64,000 bases of DNA from an uncultured Oscillospiraceae bacterium (GTDB taxonomy: Bacteria > Bacillota > Clostridia > Oscillospirales > Oscillospiraceae): NCBI GenBank assembly GCA_934565655.1, contig CAKTIE010000001.1, positions 248,001 to 312,000 on the forward strand. Direction: 5' to 3'. Made by a program: the position numbers and the translations under genes. Under the pieces are notes generated by a model. It had not been told where the DNA came from, made no database searches, and saw nothing but the letters and a program-made list of their open reading frames with translations. This document shows, in pieces, positions 8,159-16,081 of the stretch (positions within the stretch are counted from its first letter, which is position 1; every line of letters begins with the position of its first letter).

Positions 8159-8773
8159 TCAGTTCTCCGCGATGTGATTGGCGATGCGCTGCATGATCAT
8201 GTCCAGCGCCACCAGATTGTGGCCGCCCTCCAGCACGATGATGTCGGCATACTTGCGGGTGGGCTCCACGAACTGCTCATGCATGGGCTTGACGGTGGTA
8301 AGATACTGGGTCACCACCGACTCCAGCGAGCGGCCCCGCTCCTCCACGTCCCGCAGGGCGCGGCGCAGGATGCGCACGTCGGCGTCGGTCTCCACAAAGA
8401 TCTTGATGTCCAGCAGATCCCGCAGGGCCTTGTTCTGGAAGATGAGGATGCCCTCCACGATCACCACCTTGGTGGACTTGATCTCCACCGTCTCCTCGGT
8501 GCGGTTGTGGATGGCGTAATCGTATACGGGGCAGTAGATGGTCTCGCCCCGCTTCAGGGCCTTCAGATGTTCGATCATCAGATCGGTGTCAAAGGCGTCG
8601 GGGTGGTCGTAATTCTGGCGGCATCGCTCCTCGAAGGAGCAGTCCTGCCGCTTGTAATAGTTGTCATGATGGACCACGCTGATGTCATTGCCGAAGCGCT
8701 GGGCCAGATGCTCGGTCAGTGTGGTTTTGCCGGAGCCGGTGCCGCCGGCGATGCCGATAAAGATGGTGCTCAT
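8159..8773 (-). CDS. udk: Uridine kinase
   Basis: A 204-residue uridine/cytidine kinase that phosphorylates pyrimidine nucleosides for salvage. The P-loop GGTGSGKTT lies at residues 9-17. HHDNYYKRQD (about 35-44), NYDHPDAFD (about 54-62) and EGILIFQNKALRD (about 104-116) are typical of bacterial Udk, and the length is normal. ATG at 8773 follows GGGAGGGACCCCT; a longer in-frame start at 8866 runs into the promoter. It is upstream of the ydcF-like gene in a two-gene unit. Confidence 0.95.
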   Translation of the reverse strand: MSTIFIGIAGGTGSGKTTLTEHLAQRFGNDISVVHHDNYYKRQDCSFEERCRQNYDHPDAFDTDLMIEHLKALKRGETIYCPVYDYAIHNRTEETVEIKSTKVVIVEGILIFQNKALRDLLDIKIFVETDADVRILRRALRDVEERGRSLESVVTQYLTTVKPMHEQFVEPTRKYADIIVLEGGHNLVALDMIMQRIANHIAEN

Positions 8774-8803
8774 AGGGGTCCCTCCCTTGTATTGTTCCCC
8801 TTT

Positions 8804-8832
8804 ATTATAGAAACTCAACAGGTGAAAAGCAA
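8804..8832 (-). promoter_or_regulatory. Probable udk promoter
   Basis: Minus strand TTGCTT (8827-8832), 17-base spacer, TATAAT (8804-8809), about 30 bases before the start. Confidence 0.6.
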
Positions 8833-8872
8833 GAAAATATGTAAAAAAATGATGAATTTCCAGCATTTTCAG

Positions 8873-8902
8873 TTGACGGGACTGTTGCTTTTGGGGTATG
8901 AT
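8873..8902 (+). promoter_or_regulatory. Promoter of the BIG2 protein gene
   Basis: TTGACG at 8873-8878, 18-base spacer, TATGAT at 8897-8902, 45 bases before the start. Confidence 0.6.
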
Positions 8903-8947
8903 AGCTAAGTATTATCAAGAGTATGTCCTTTGGAGGGAATGGAAACC

Positions 8948-9892
8948 ATGAGCCTGATCAAGTGTAATAAATGCGGAGAAATGTTCTCCGACAGCTATAA
9001 AAGTTGCCCTTTCTGCGCGGAAGACGAGGAATATTATAACGGCAAGGTGAAGAAGCGCGGCCATCGCCAGATGGAGCAGAAGAAAAAAGCACCCAGCATC
9101 GTGGGGCCTGTTCTGGTGGTCGTTGTGGTGCTCCTGATCGCCGTTCTGGTGTGGGCCTTTGCCGGCGACACGGTGAAGGGCTGGTTCGGCGGCAATCAGG
9201 AGCCGGCCAACGATCCCAATCCCGGTACCGTCCAGCAGGATCCCGTCACCCCGCCCGACACGACGCCCGATGAGCCCACCGTCAAGGAGCTGGCGCTGGA
9301 TCATACCACGCTGCTGCTGGCGCCCGGTGATACCGAGAAGCTGACCGCCTCCGGCGGCGCCGAGGAAGGTTACAGCTGGATCACCAACGATTCCGGCGTG
9401 GCCAAGGTGGATACCGACGGCACCGTCACCGCCGTGGCCGAGGGTACGGCCATGATCACCGTCACCTGCGGCGAAGAGAGCGCGGCCTGCGCCGTCACCG
9501 TCCAGAAGAAGGCGGACACAAACACGAATACGAACACCAACACCAACACAAACACGAATACCAACACGAACACCAACACCAATACGAATACCAATACCAA
9601 TACCAATACAAACACCAGCACGTCCCTGAAGAATCTGAAGATCAAGACCATGTATGGCACGGAGCTGGGCAAGAATCCCGATGGTCAGTTTGATATGACC
9701 ATCAACAAGAACGATCCTCCCTGCGAACTGACGCTGGAGGGCGTGACCGGCACCGCCACCTGGAAGAGCTCCAACACCAATGTGGTGAAGGTCTCCTCTG
9801 ACGGTACGCTGGAGCGTGTGAGCGCCGGTACGGCCACCGTTACCATCACCATCGGCAGCGCCACGGCGGAGATCCTTGTCCGCGTCAACTGA
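8948..9892 (+). CDS. Zinc-ribbon, single-TM protein with two BIG2 domains and an Asn-Thr linker
   Basis: A 314-residue protein. CNKCGEMF with CPFC near residues 5-24 forms an N-terminal zinc ribbon. One membrane helix covers about 52-75, followed by a Pro/Asp/Thr-rich stalk. BIG2 (Ig-like) domain 1 covers about 118-185, an alternating Asn-Thr linker about 190-223, and BIG2-like domain 2 about 228-314. The topology suggests the ribbon is cytoplasmic and the Ig-like domains outside. ATG at 8948 is placed by GGAGGGA 9 bases upstream; the two earlier possible starts overlap that site. No enzymatic function is visible, and an adhesion or envelope role is inference. Confidence 0.75.
   Translation: MSLIKCNKCGEMFSDSYKSCPFCAEDEEYYNGKVKKRGHRQMEQKKKAPSIVGPVLVVVVVLLIAVLVWAFAGDTVKGWFGGNQEPANDPNPGTVQQDPVTPPDTTPDEPTVKELALDHTTLLLAPGDTEKLTASGGAEEGYSWITNDSGVAKVDTDGTVTAVAEGTAMITVTCGEESAACAVTVQKKADTNTNTNTNTNTNTNTNTNTNTNTNTNTNTNTNTSTSLKNLKIKTMYGTELGKNPDGQFDMTINKNDPPCELTLEGVTGTATWKSSNTNVVKVSSDGTLERVSAGTATVTITIGSATAEILVRVN
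9517..9616 (+). repeat. Hexanucleotide repeat encoding an (Asn-Thr)n linker
   Basis: About 100 bases of imperfect AAYACN hexamers inside the BIG2 gene. Unit length 6 keeps the frame, so slippage would change linker length only. Confidence 0.9.
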
Positions 9893-9909
9893 TCACAAAT
9901 ATGACCCGG

Positions 9910-9936
9910 AAAAGCAGCGGCAGCGCCGCTGCTTTT
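9910..9936 (+). terminator. Terminator of the BIG2 gene
   Basis: Hairpin AAAAGCAGCGGC / GCCGCTGCTTTT with a 3-base loop, followed by CTTT, 17 bases after the stop codon. Confidence 0.85.
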
Positions 9937-9965
9937 CTTTGCGCGGCAAGGGCAGAAAAAATACT

Positions 9966-10066
9966 TTTGTAGGGGGCGGCGTCCTCGACGCCCCGTCGCT
10001 TTACCGGAGATACTGTCTTATATTGTGCGGGCCGTCGGGGATGCCGGCCCCTACGATCTATTTTGA
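9966..10066. repeat. Intergenic palindromic element (GTAGGGG...CCCCTAC type)
   Basis: A roughly 100-base segment begins GTAGGGGGCGGCGTCC and ends GGATGCCGGCCCCTAC, so the ends are inverted repeats around two internal G/C-rich hairpins. This arrangement is familiar as a dispersed repeat in gut Oscillospiraceae genomes. Only one copy is in this window, so the repeat status rests on structure and recall. Confidence 0.5.
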
Positions 10067-10085
10067 ATGTGCCGACTCCCCCGCC

Positions 10086-10114
10086 TTGTCAAACCATAGG
10101 CCCTGTGGTATAAT
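10086..10114 (+). promoter_or_regulatory. Promoter of the ABC exporter operon
   Basis: TTGTCA at 10086-10091, 17-base spacer, TATAAT at 10109-10114, 42 bases before the ABC gene. Confidence 0.7.
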
Positions 10115-10155
10115 CGAAACTGGAGAATTATCGACAGAAAAGGAATTTATCATAT

Positions 10156-11910
10156 ATGACAACGCAGGATTACCGTACCCGCAGTCCGCTGCGGATATTC
10201 TTGAGCTATTTCAGGCCTCATTGGAAGCTGTTTACGCTGGACATCAGCTGCGCTATCCTCATCGCCATGGTGGATCTGGCCTTTCCGCTGATCAGCCGCA
10301 CGGCGCTGTACCAGTGGCTGCCGGAGAAGAATTACCGGGTGTTTTTCACGGTGATGATCATCGTGGCGCTGGCCTTTGTGCTGCGGGCGGGGCTTTACTA
10401 TATCGTCACCTACTGGGGCCACACCTTCGGCATCCGGGTGGAGGCGGACATCCGCCGGGATCTGTTCCATCATATGCAGATGCTGGGCTTCGATTTCTAT
10501 GACCGCAACCGCACCGGCCAGCTGATGAGCCGCCTGACCACCGATCTTTTCGAGCTGACGGAGCTGGCCCACCACGGGCCGGAGGATCTGACCATCTCCC
10601 TCATCACCATCGTGGGCGCGCTGGCGGTGATGTTCAGCATCGAGTGGCGCATGGCGCTGATCGTCATGGCCATCATCCCCATATTCCTGGTGGTGCTGAT
10701 GCAGTTGCGGGGCGGCATGAGCCGCGCCTCGGTGGCCGCCAAGCAGAAAACCGGCGCCATCAACGCCGAGATCGAGTCGGGCCTCAGCGGCATCCGCACG
10801 GTGAAGGCCTTCGGCAACGAGACCATCCAGCAGCAGCGGTTCGACTGCGCCAACGAGACCTTCAAGACCGCCAAGCGGGGCTTTCATAAGGAGATGGGGC
10901 GGTTCAACGCCACCATGGAGCTGTTCGTCACGGTGCTGAACGTGGCGGTCATTGCCGGCGGCGGCTGGCTGATGATGGGCGACCGGATGGACTACGTCGA
11001 TCTGATCACCTTCAGCCTGTATATCACCACCTTCATTACCCCGGTGCGGAAGCTGGCCAACTTTGCCGAGCTGTTTTCCAACGGCTTCGCGGGCCTGCAC
11101 CGGTTCATCGAGCTGATGAGCACCGATCCCACCATTGCCGACGCGGACGACGCGCAGCCTATGCCCAGTGTCCGGGGCGACATTGATGTGAGGGATGTCA
11201 GCTTTACCTACGACGGCGCGGACGAGGTGCTCCACCATGTGACGCTGCATGTGGCGCAGGGCGAGACGGTGGCGGTGGTAGGGCCCTCCGGCGGCGGAAA
11301 GTCCACTCTCTGCCAGCTGATCCCCCGGTTTTACGACGTGACCCAGGGCGAGATTGACATCGACGGCGTGGACGTGCGCCATATCCGGCTGGACGATCTG
11401 CGCCGGGCCGTGGGCGTGGTGCAGCAGGATGTGTTCCTGTTTGCCGACACCGTGCGGGAAAACATCCGCTATGGCCGTCCCGACGCCACCGACGGGGAGG
11501 TGGAGGCCGCCGCCCGCCGCGCCGAGATCTATGACGACATCATGGCCATGCCCCAGGGGTTCGACACCTATGTGGGCGAGCGGGGCACGCTGCTGTCCGG
11601 CGGCCAGAAGCAGCGGGTGGCCATTGCCCGCGTGTTTTTGAAGGATCCGCCCATCCTGATCCTGGACGAGGCCACCTCGGCGCTGGACAGCGTCACTGAG
11701 GCAAAGATCCAGCATGCCTTTGACATGCTGGCCAAGGGCCGCACCACGCTGATCATTGCCCACCGGCTCAGCACCATCCGCAGCGCCCACCGTATTCTGG
11801 TGGTGCAGGAGGGCCGCATCGCCGAGCAGGGCAGCCATGAGGAATTGTTGGAAAAGCAGGGCGCTTACGCCCGACTGTATCATACACAGAATTTGGGGGA
11901 ATTGCGATGA
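10156..11910 (+). CDS. ABC exporter, fused permease-ATPase (homodimer type)
   Basis: A 584-residue half-transporter. Six membrane helices cover about residues 20-310 and the ATPase about 345-575. GPSGGGKST (Walker A) is at about 376, VVQQD (Q-loop) at about 420, LSGGQKQR (signature) at about 480, LILDEATSALD (Walker B with catalytic Glu) at about 501, and the switch His is in IAHRLS. All ATPase residues are intact, so it can act as a homodimer like MsbA/LmrA-type exporters. Cargo is not readable. The stop overlaps the start of the DUF896 gene (ATGA), so the two are translationally coupled. Confidence 0.9.
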   Translation: MTTQDYRTRSPLRIFLSYFRPHWKLFTLDISCAILIAMVDLAFPLISRTALYQWLPEKNYRVFFTVMIIVALAFVLRAGLYYIVTYWGHTFGIRVEADIRRDLFHHMQMLGFDFYDRNRTGQLMSRLTTDLFELTELAHHGPEDLTISLITIVGALAVMFSIEWRMALIVMAIIPIFLVVLMQLRGGMSRASVAAKQKTGAINAEIESGLSGIRTVKAFGNETIQQQRFDCANETFKTAKRGFHKEMGRFNATMELFVTVLNVAVIAGGGWLMMGDRMDYVDLITFSLYITTFITPVRKLANFAELFSNGFAGLHRFIELMSTDPTIADADDAQPMPSVRGDIDVRDVSFTYDGADEVLHHVTLHVAQGETVAVVGPSGGGKSTLCQLIPRFYDVTQGEIDIDGVDVRHIRLDDLRRAVGVVQQDVFLFADTVRENIRYGRPDATDGEVEAAARRAEIYDDIMAMPQGFDTYVGERGTLLSGGQKQRVAIARVFLKDPPILILDEATSALDSVTEAKIQHAFDMLAKGRTTLIIAHRLSTIRSAHRILVVQEGRIAEQGSHEELLEKQGAYARLYHTQNLGELR

Positions 11911-12116
11911 AACAGGAGAAGATCGACCGCATCAACGAGCTGGCCCGCAAGGCCAAGGCCGACGGCCTGACCGTCGAGGAGGAGGCCGAGCGGGAGGCCC
12001 TGCGGCTGGAGTATAAGGAAGCCATTCTGGGCAGCCTGCGCAGCCATCTGGAAAACACATGGATCGTGGACGAGAAGGGCAACAAGCGGAAGCTGAAACC
12101 CAGGGGGGAGAAATAA
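11907..12116 (+). CDS. DUF896 (YnzC-like) small protein
   Basis: A 69-residue protein with the family opening KIDRINELARKAKADGLT, an E-rich helix, and the closing LENTWIVDEKGNK. YnzC-type proteins form a three-helix cytosolic fold of uncertain role; some are linked to the SOS response. It overlaps the ABC exporter stop by 4 bases, and the next gene starts within its TAATG, so three genes form one tight operon. Confidence 0.9.
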   Translation: MKQEKIDRINELARKAKADGLTVEEEAEREALRLEYKEAILGSLRSHLENTWIVDEKGNKRKLKPRGEK

Positions 12117-13351
12117 TGGACTATCATGAGGACTACAAGCCGCAGCGGCAGCCCAACCGCAGCGGCGGCAAAAACGACAATGATTTCGGCGCGTGGCTGC
12201 TGATCGGCATCATGTTCCTGGTGGCGTGGCCGGTGGGTCTGATCCTGCTGATCAAAAAGCTGACGGATAACCCGCAGAAGCTGAAAAATGCGGCCTCCAC
12301 CACGGCGGCCCACATCCGGGCGAAGGCGGAGGAGCAGAAGCAGGCAACGGCCCAGAAGGCCCCGCAGCAAAAGACCGGCGCGGTCAAGAAGGTCACCCAG
12401 ACGCCTCAGCCCTCCGCGGGAGGGGCCAGGGTGATGAAGTTCATCGGCATCGCGCTGGCGGTGCTGGGCATCGTGGCCATGATGAGCGTGGTTTACAATG
12501 ACCTGAGCTATGCCGTCAACTACCATGCGTGGTGGCATTTCCTGCGGGAGCTGTTCTATCCCACGGGCCTGCTGGCGGGCGGCCTCGCCCTGCTGGCCGG
12601 CGGCGGCATCATGAGCCGCAAGATGCGCCGCTACGCCAAGTATCTGGCCTGCGCCGGTCAGCGGGACGCCATCCCCCTGGCCCATCTGATGAAGGCCGCC
12701 GACGTGGGAGAGAGCAAGGCCGAGCGGGATCTGGAGGTCATGGTAGAAAAAGGCATGTGGGGCCCTGACGCCTATCTGGACCGGGGGAACGACATGCTGT
12801 TCCGCTCGCAGGACGCGGCCAACGCCTACTTTGCCGAGCGCCGCGCCGCCAGTGCCCAGCAGCCGGCCCAGCCCGCCGCCGTGCCGGAGGCCCAGGGCGA
12901 CGAGGGGACGCTGGAGGCCATCCGCCGGGCCAACGACCGCATTGACGATCCGGTGCTCAGCGCCAAGATCGACCGGCTGGAGGCCATCACCCGCCAGATC
13001 TTCAAGGTCATTCAGGAGGAGCCCGCCAAGAAGGCCAAGGCCAGCACCTTCCTGAACTATTACCTGCCCACCACGCAGAAGCTGCTGGACAGCTACGCCG
13101 ACTTTGAGGAGGCGGGCGTCAGCGGCCAGAATCTGGATCAGGCCAAGGCCCGCATCCAGGAGACCATGGACAACATCATCGCCGGGTTCGAGCATCAGCT
13201 GGATGAGCTGTACCGGGACGCCGCCCTGGACATCGACAGCGATATCCGCGTCATGGAGAACATGCTGAAGCGGGATACCTCCACCGTGGCCGACGATTTC
13301 GGCCTGGACGGCGGCACCGCTGTACAGATGCCCGGCACGGAAGTGGAATGA
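12116..13351 (+). CDS. XpaC-like membrane protein (5-bromo-4-chloroindolyl phosphate hydrolysis family)
   Basis: A 411-residue protein. A polar N-terminus is followed by a hydrophobic helix pair at about 27-47, a Lys/Gln/Ala-rich segment, two more membrane helices at about 103-122 and 145-166, and a long soluble C-terminal helical region. The last third (about 255-400) resembles the XpaC domain, with a KASTFLNYYLPTT block near 318. XpaC was named for a colony phenotype and its activity is not proven. Some relatives sit beside TelA-type toxic-anion proteins, but none is here. ATG at 12116 overlaps the DUF896 stop. Confidence 0.7.
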   Translation: MDYHEDYKPQRQPNRSGGKNDNDFGAWLLIGIMFLVAWPVGLILLIKKLTDNPQKLKNAASTTAAHIRAKAEEQKQATAQKAPQQKTGAVKKVTQTPQPSAGGARVMKFIGIALAVLGIVAMMSVVYNDLSYAVNYHAWWHFLRELFYPTGLLAGGLALLAGGGIMSRKMRRYAKYLACAGQRDAIPLAHLMKAADVGESKAERDLEVMVEKGMWGPDAYLDRGNDMLFRSQDAANAYFAERRAASAQQPAQPAAVPEAQGDEGTLEAIRRANDRIDDPVLSAKIDRLEAITRQIFKVIQEEPAKKAKASTFLNYYLPTTQKLLDSYADFEEAGVSGQNLDQAKARIQETMDNIIAGFEHQLDELYRDAALDIDSDIRVMENMLKRDTSTVADDFGLDGGTAVQMPGTEVE

Positions 13352-13367
13352 GAAAGGGAGAACTTCT

Positions 13368-13535
13368 ATGAAGATTTGGCGGATTATTGGGGCGATCCTC
13401 GTGACGCTGGCAGCCTCGTGGGTCGGATTGATCATTGGCGACAGGCTGCTGGCAGGCACCACCGGACTTGCCATCGTGTTTGCCATCTGCTCCATGGGCG
13501 CGTTTATCATCGCCTTCTGCGGCAGGGATGAGTAA
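13368..13535 (+). CDS. Small two-helix membrane protein
   Basis: A 55-residue open frame begins MKIWRIIGAILVTLAAS, has two hydrophobic segments (about 3-24 and 28-48) and ends CGRDE. AAGGGAG lies 9 bases before the ATG. The stop overlaps the start of the next gene (ATGAGTAA), a spacing typical of real operon members. No family is recognised. Confidence 0.6.
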   Translation: MKIWRIIGAILVTLAASWVGLIIGDRLLAGTTGLAIVFAICSMGAFIIAFCGRDE

Positions 13536-14004
13536 GGCTATATTGTCCTTTGCGGCGGCAGGCCGGATACTGGACAGCGGCCGGAGAGATCCGTTTCTTC
13601 GTGAGCTGCGAGAGGCGGAGGAGAACCAGCTGCATATCACCATTTGTGGCGCGGTGACTGCTCCGAAAGTGGTGCACCCCACCGGCAATGACGCGGTGGA
13701 CGCGGTACTGGCCCACTGTACGCCGTTTCTGCCTGACACGGCGGAGACCATGGAGATCGTGTTTGAGGACTATATCCTCTATCAGGTGCGGAACGAGTCC
13801 TTCTGCTCCTATGACCCACAGGAGATCGGGGCGGGGAAGTATCTGGCGGTATTCGAGAAATCGAAGCTGCTGGACTACCTGACAGTCACCATGGACGCAG
13901 GACTGCTGAGCCTTTGTGACGCGCCGTGGAAGCACTATCGGATCAGCACGCAGAATCAGATCATTGATGTGATCGCGCAGGAAGAGCCGAAGGTGTACCG
14001 GTAA
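13528..14004 (+). CDS. Hypothetical soluble protein
   Basis: A 158-residue protein of mixed alpha/beta composition beginning MSKAILSFAAAGRILD. It has no signal peptide, membrane helix or recognised motif. The start at 13528 overlaps the upstream small membrane protein gene by 8 bases, so it is the last member of the ABC/DUF896/XpaC operon. The sequence is rich in aromatic and acidic residues (FEDYILYQVRNES). I do not recognise a family, and context gives no firm role. Confidence 0.65.
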   Translation: MSKAILSFAAAGRILDSGRRDPFLRELREAEENQLHITICGAVTAPKVVHPTGNDAVDAVLAHCTPFLPDTAETMEIVFEDYILYQVRNESFCSYDPQEIGAGKYLAVFEKSKLLDYLTVTMDAGLLSLCDAPWKHYRISTQNQIIDVIAQEEPKVYR

Positions 14005-14013
14005 ATACATAAA

Positions 14014-14048
14014 AAACAGACGCGACTGCGAAGCGGCCGCGTCTGTTT
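14014..14048 (+). terminator. Terminator of the ABC/DUF896/XpaC operon
   Basis: Hairpin AAACAGACGCG / CGCGTCTGTTT preceded by an A run, 10 bases after the last stop codon. Confidence 0.85.
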
Positions 14049-14082
14049 AGTTTGTCGAGAAATTACCATATGAGGCATATTC

Positions 14083-14246
14083 AAAGGCTCCCCTGTGCAA
14101 GGGGAGCTGTCAGCCGTAAGGCTGACTGAGGGGTTGTTTGATTGAAAACTGTTTTTAACAATCCCTCCGTCAGCGCTTCGCGCTGCCACCTCAGCTGTGC
14201 ACGCCCCAGTGTGCGCACTGGGGTGCCTTTACACAAGGGAGGCTTT
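14083..14246. repeat. MITE-like palindromic intergenic repeat, copy 2 (inverted)
   Basis: Reverse-complement copy of the 7188-7343 element. Matching blocks include the CTCCCCT...AGGGGAG end, GTCAGCCGTAAGGCTGAC, ATCCCTCCGTCAGCGCTTCGCGC, CAGTGTGCGCACTG and the terminal GGAGGCTTT. The spacer between the two halves is longer here (TTGATTGAAAACTG...). It sits between convergent operons. Confidence 0.8.
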
Positions 14247-14285
14247 GATTGCTGCAAAGCAGTCACGTCTGTTTTTTTCGTTATC

Positions 14286-15572
14286 CTACACCCTTGCCTG
14301 GGTCTGCTGCGCATCCTCCGGGCAGCCCGCCTGCCGGAACACCGACAGCGCCACGCCCAGCAGCGCCAGCTCAATGACCGTGAACAGACTGCCCTCCACG
14401 AAGGGGAAGTGCGTGCTCCACAGCGGCAGGCCGCAGCTGGAGATCAAGCTCAGCAGGAAATGCCCGCCGATGGTCAGCCCCGCTGCCACGGCCAGTACGC
14501 CGCCTGTGCTATGGCAGCGCTTCACGCACCGAAGTCCCACCAGCACCAGCAGCGCGCAGAACACGCCGCACAGCAGCAGGAAGGGGATCCAGCCCAGCGT
14601 GCAGATCACCTTCGTCAGCGGGAAACTGCTGGCATCGCTGACCACCAGATAGATCGGATCACGCTGGCCGATATCGGGGCAGCCGTTGCCCCACAGCACC
14701 GCCTTGTCCAGCGCGGCCCGCAGGGCATACAGGGCATAGCCGCCAGCGGTAGGCGCGACGGTACAAGCCACCATCTTGCGCAGCGATGCGGCCAGAAACA
14801 GCCCCAGCGTTACGCCGCCGCCGGAGAGCACCAGCAGCCGCGCGGCGGTTTTATGTACCGGCCACCAGTCCTGCCGGATGCCGTACAGCAGCGTGACACA
14901 GCCGCAGATCACCGTCAGCAGCAGACCGATTACCGTGGGCGATAGGTCAGCAAAAATGCACAGGGGCGCGTAGGCCAGAACGGCCAGCCAGAACCCCCAG
15001 CGCCTGCCCCGCAGGGCGCAGGCCGCCAGCGCCCCTGCCATGGGAAAGAGCAGCGTCAGGTACACGCTGTACCGCCATCCGCCCACGGCGACGCCGCTTT
15101 GGCCGGTCAGCGCGCAGAACACCTCCAGCGCCAGACTGGCCAGCACCACGCCGCCGTAAAGCCACCACGCATACCGGATCAGCTTCCGGTAGTCGAAGAC
15201 GTAGAGCGCCGCCATCAGCACAAGGCCGACCCCCATGCCCGCCAGCGAACGGATGGTGGAGGTGTGGTTCACATTGATGCGGATCAGCATGCCGCATACT
15301 GCCAGCACCGCTGCCAGCGCCAGCGGCGCGTATTGGGGACGGGGTCGGTGTACCGCGTCCAGCTGTTGCCCCACCAGCACCGGGTCGCCCATCTGCCGCA
15401 CCGCCTCGATCTCCGCGGAGGTCTCGTCCATGCCCTCTGCCAGACAGGCGTCCCGCTGCTCCTCCAGATGGCCCATCAGCTCCCGCCGCAGGGCGGGCCG
15501 CACCCGTGCCCAGCGGATCTGCTCATCCACCTGCGCAAGATAGCCGTCAAACCGCTCCGACACAGTGAGCAC
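14286..15572 (-). CDS. FtsW/RodA/SpoVE-like membrane protein with N-terminal permease-prefix domain
   Basis: A 428-residue protein. Residues 1-75 form a soluble helical domain with LMGHLEEQRDACLAEGMDE and AVRQMGDP, typical of 'permease prefix domain 1'. About ten membrane helices follow, in an arrangement like FtsW/RodA/SpoVE glycosyltransferases. Catalytic residues of SEDS proteins cannot be confirmed by eye. The start overlaps the PadR gene by 26 bases, so it is co-regulated by PadR. In this pairing the protein probably responds to envelope or lipid stress rather than acting in core division; that is inference. Confidence 0.7.
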   Translation of the reverse strand: MLTVSERFDGYLAQVDEQIRWARVRPALRRELMGHLEEQRDACLAEGMDETSAEIEAVRQMGDPVLVGQQLDAVHRPRPQYAPLALAAVLAVCGMLIRINVNHTSTIRSLAGMGVGLVLMAALYVFDYRKLIRYAWWLYGGVVLASLALEVFCALTGQSGVAVGGWRYSVYLTLLFPMAGALAACALRGRRWGFWLAVLAYAPLCIFADLSPTVIGLLLTVICGCVTLLYGIRQDWWPVHKTAARLLVLSGGGVTLGLFLAASLRKMVACTVAPTAGGYALYALRAALDKAVLWGNGCPDIGQRDPIYLVVSDASSFPLTKVICTLGWIPFLLLCGVFCALLVLVGLRCVKRCHSTGGVLAVAAGLTIGGHFLLSLISSCGLPLWSTHFPFVEGSLFTVIELALLGVALSVFRQAGCPEDAQQTQARV

Positions 15573-15897
15573 CTCCCTCCAGCACCTTCGTCACGGCGGC
15601 GGCGTAGCTGCGCCATTCCGCCTCTTTTTTGCCCAGCGCCTCCCGGCCGGAGCCGGTCAGATGATAGTACCGCCGGGTGCGGCCGCCTGCCGCCGGTTCC
15701 TCCCGGGCCGTCACCCAGCCCTCTTGCTCCAGCGCGTGCAGCAGGGGATACAGCGTGCCGGACTTCAGGTCGAAGGTGTGATCCGACCGGCGGCGCAGCT
15801 CCTCGATCATCTGATAGCCGTACATGTCCTGCTGCTCCAGCAGCTTCATCAGCAGAAGCTTTGTGCTGCCGGAGGTCAGCGTCCTGTCAAATTCCAT
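15547..15897 (-). CDS. PadR family transcription regulator
   Basis: A 116-residue winged-helix repressor. The block LLLMKLLEQQDMYGYQMIEE (about 14-33) and LKSGTLYPLLHALEQEGWV (about 48-66) are the PadR recognition helix and wing. It ends in a short dimerisation helix. It is first in a two-gene unit with the FtsW/RodA-like gene and overlaps it. Two tandem dyads, ATGTAG-N5-CTACAT, lie just upstream over its own -10 region, fitting autorepression. Confidence 0.92.
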   Translation of the reverse strand: MEFDRTLTSGSTKLLLMKLLEQQDMYGYQMIEELRRRSDHTFDLKSGTLYPLLHALEQEGWVTAREEPAAGGRTRRYYHLTGSGREALGKKEAEWRSYAAAVTKVLEGGAHCVGAV

Positions 15898-15913
15898 GGT
15901 GGCCCTCCTTGTT

Positions 15914-15947
15914 ATGTAGAGTTGCTACATATGTAGATTGACTACAT
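15914..15947. promoter_or_regulatory. Tandem PadR operator dyads
   Basis: Two perfect copies of ATGTAG-N5-CTACAT abut at 15914-15930 and 15931-15947. They match the ATGT...ACAT form of PadR operators and overlap the -10 of the padR promoter. Confidence 0.85.
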
Positions 15948-15974
15948 AATAGCGGAGGGAATATCGCTTGTCAA
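15946..15974 (-). promoter_or_regulatory. padR promoter
   Basis: Minus strand TTGACA (15969-15974), 17-base spacer, TATTAT (15946-15951). The operators begin at the -10. Confidence 0.85.
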
Positions 15975-15993
15975 GGGGAATTTTATTTCCCTA

Positions 15994-16022
15994 TTGACAA
16001 ACGATGCGGCGCTGACTATAAT
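15994..16022 (+). promoter_or_regulatory. Perfect-consensus promoter of the TetR cassette
   Basis: TTGACA at 15994-15999, 17-base spacer, TATAAT at 16017-16022. The dyad CATCGCGCGATG at 16033-16044 lies just after the start site and is a candidate TetR operator. Confidence 0.85.
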
Positions 16023-16081
16023 GATCGATACGCATCGCGCGATGTGCATCACACGGTGCGCTTTGAAAAGAGGTGCGGGCG

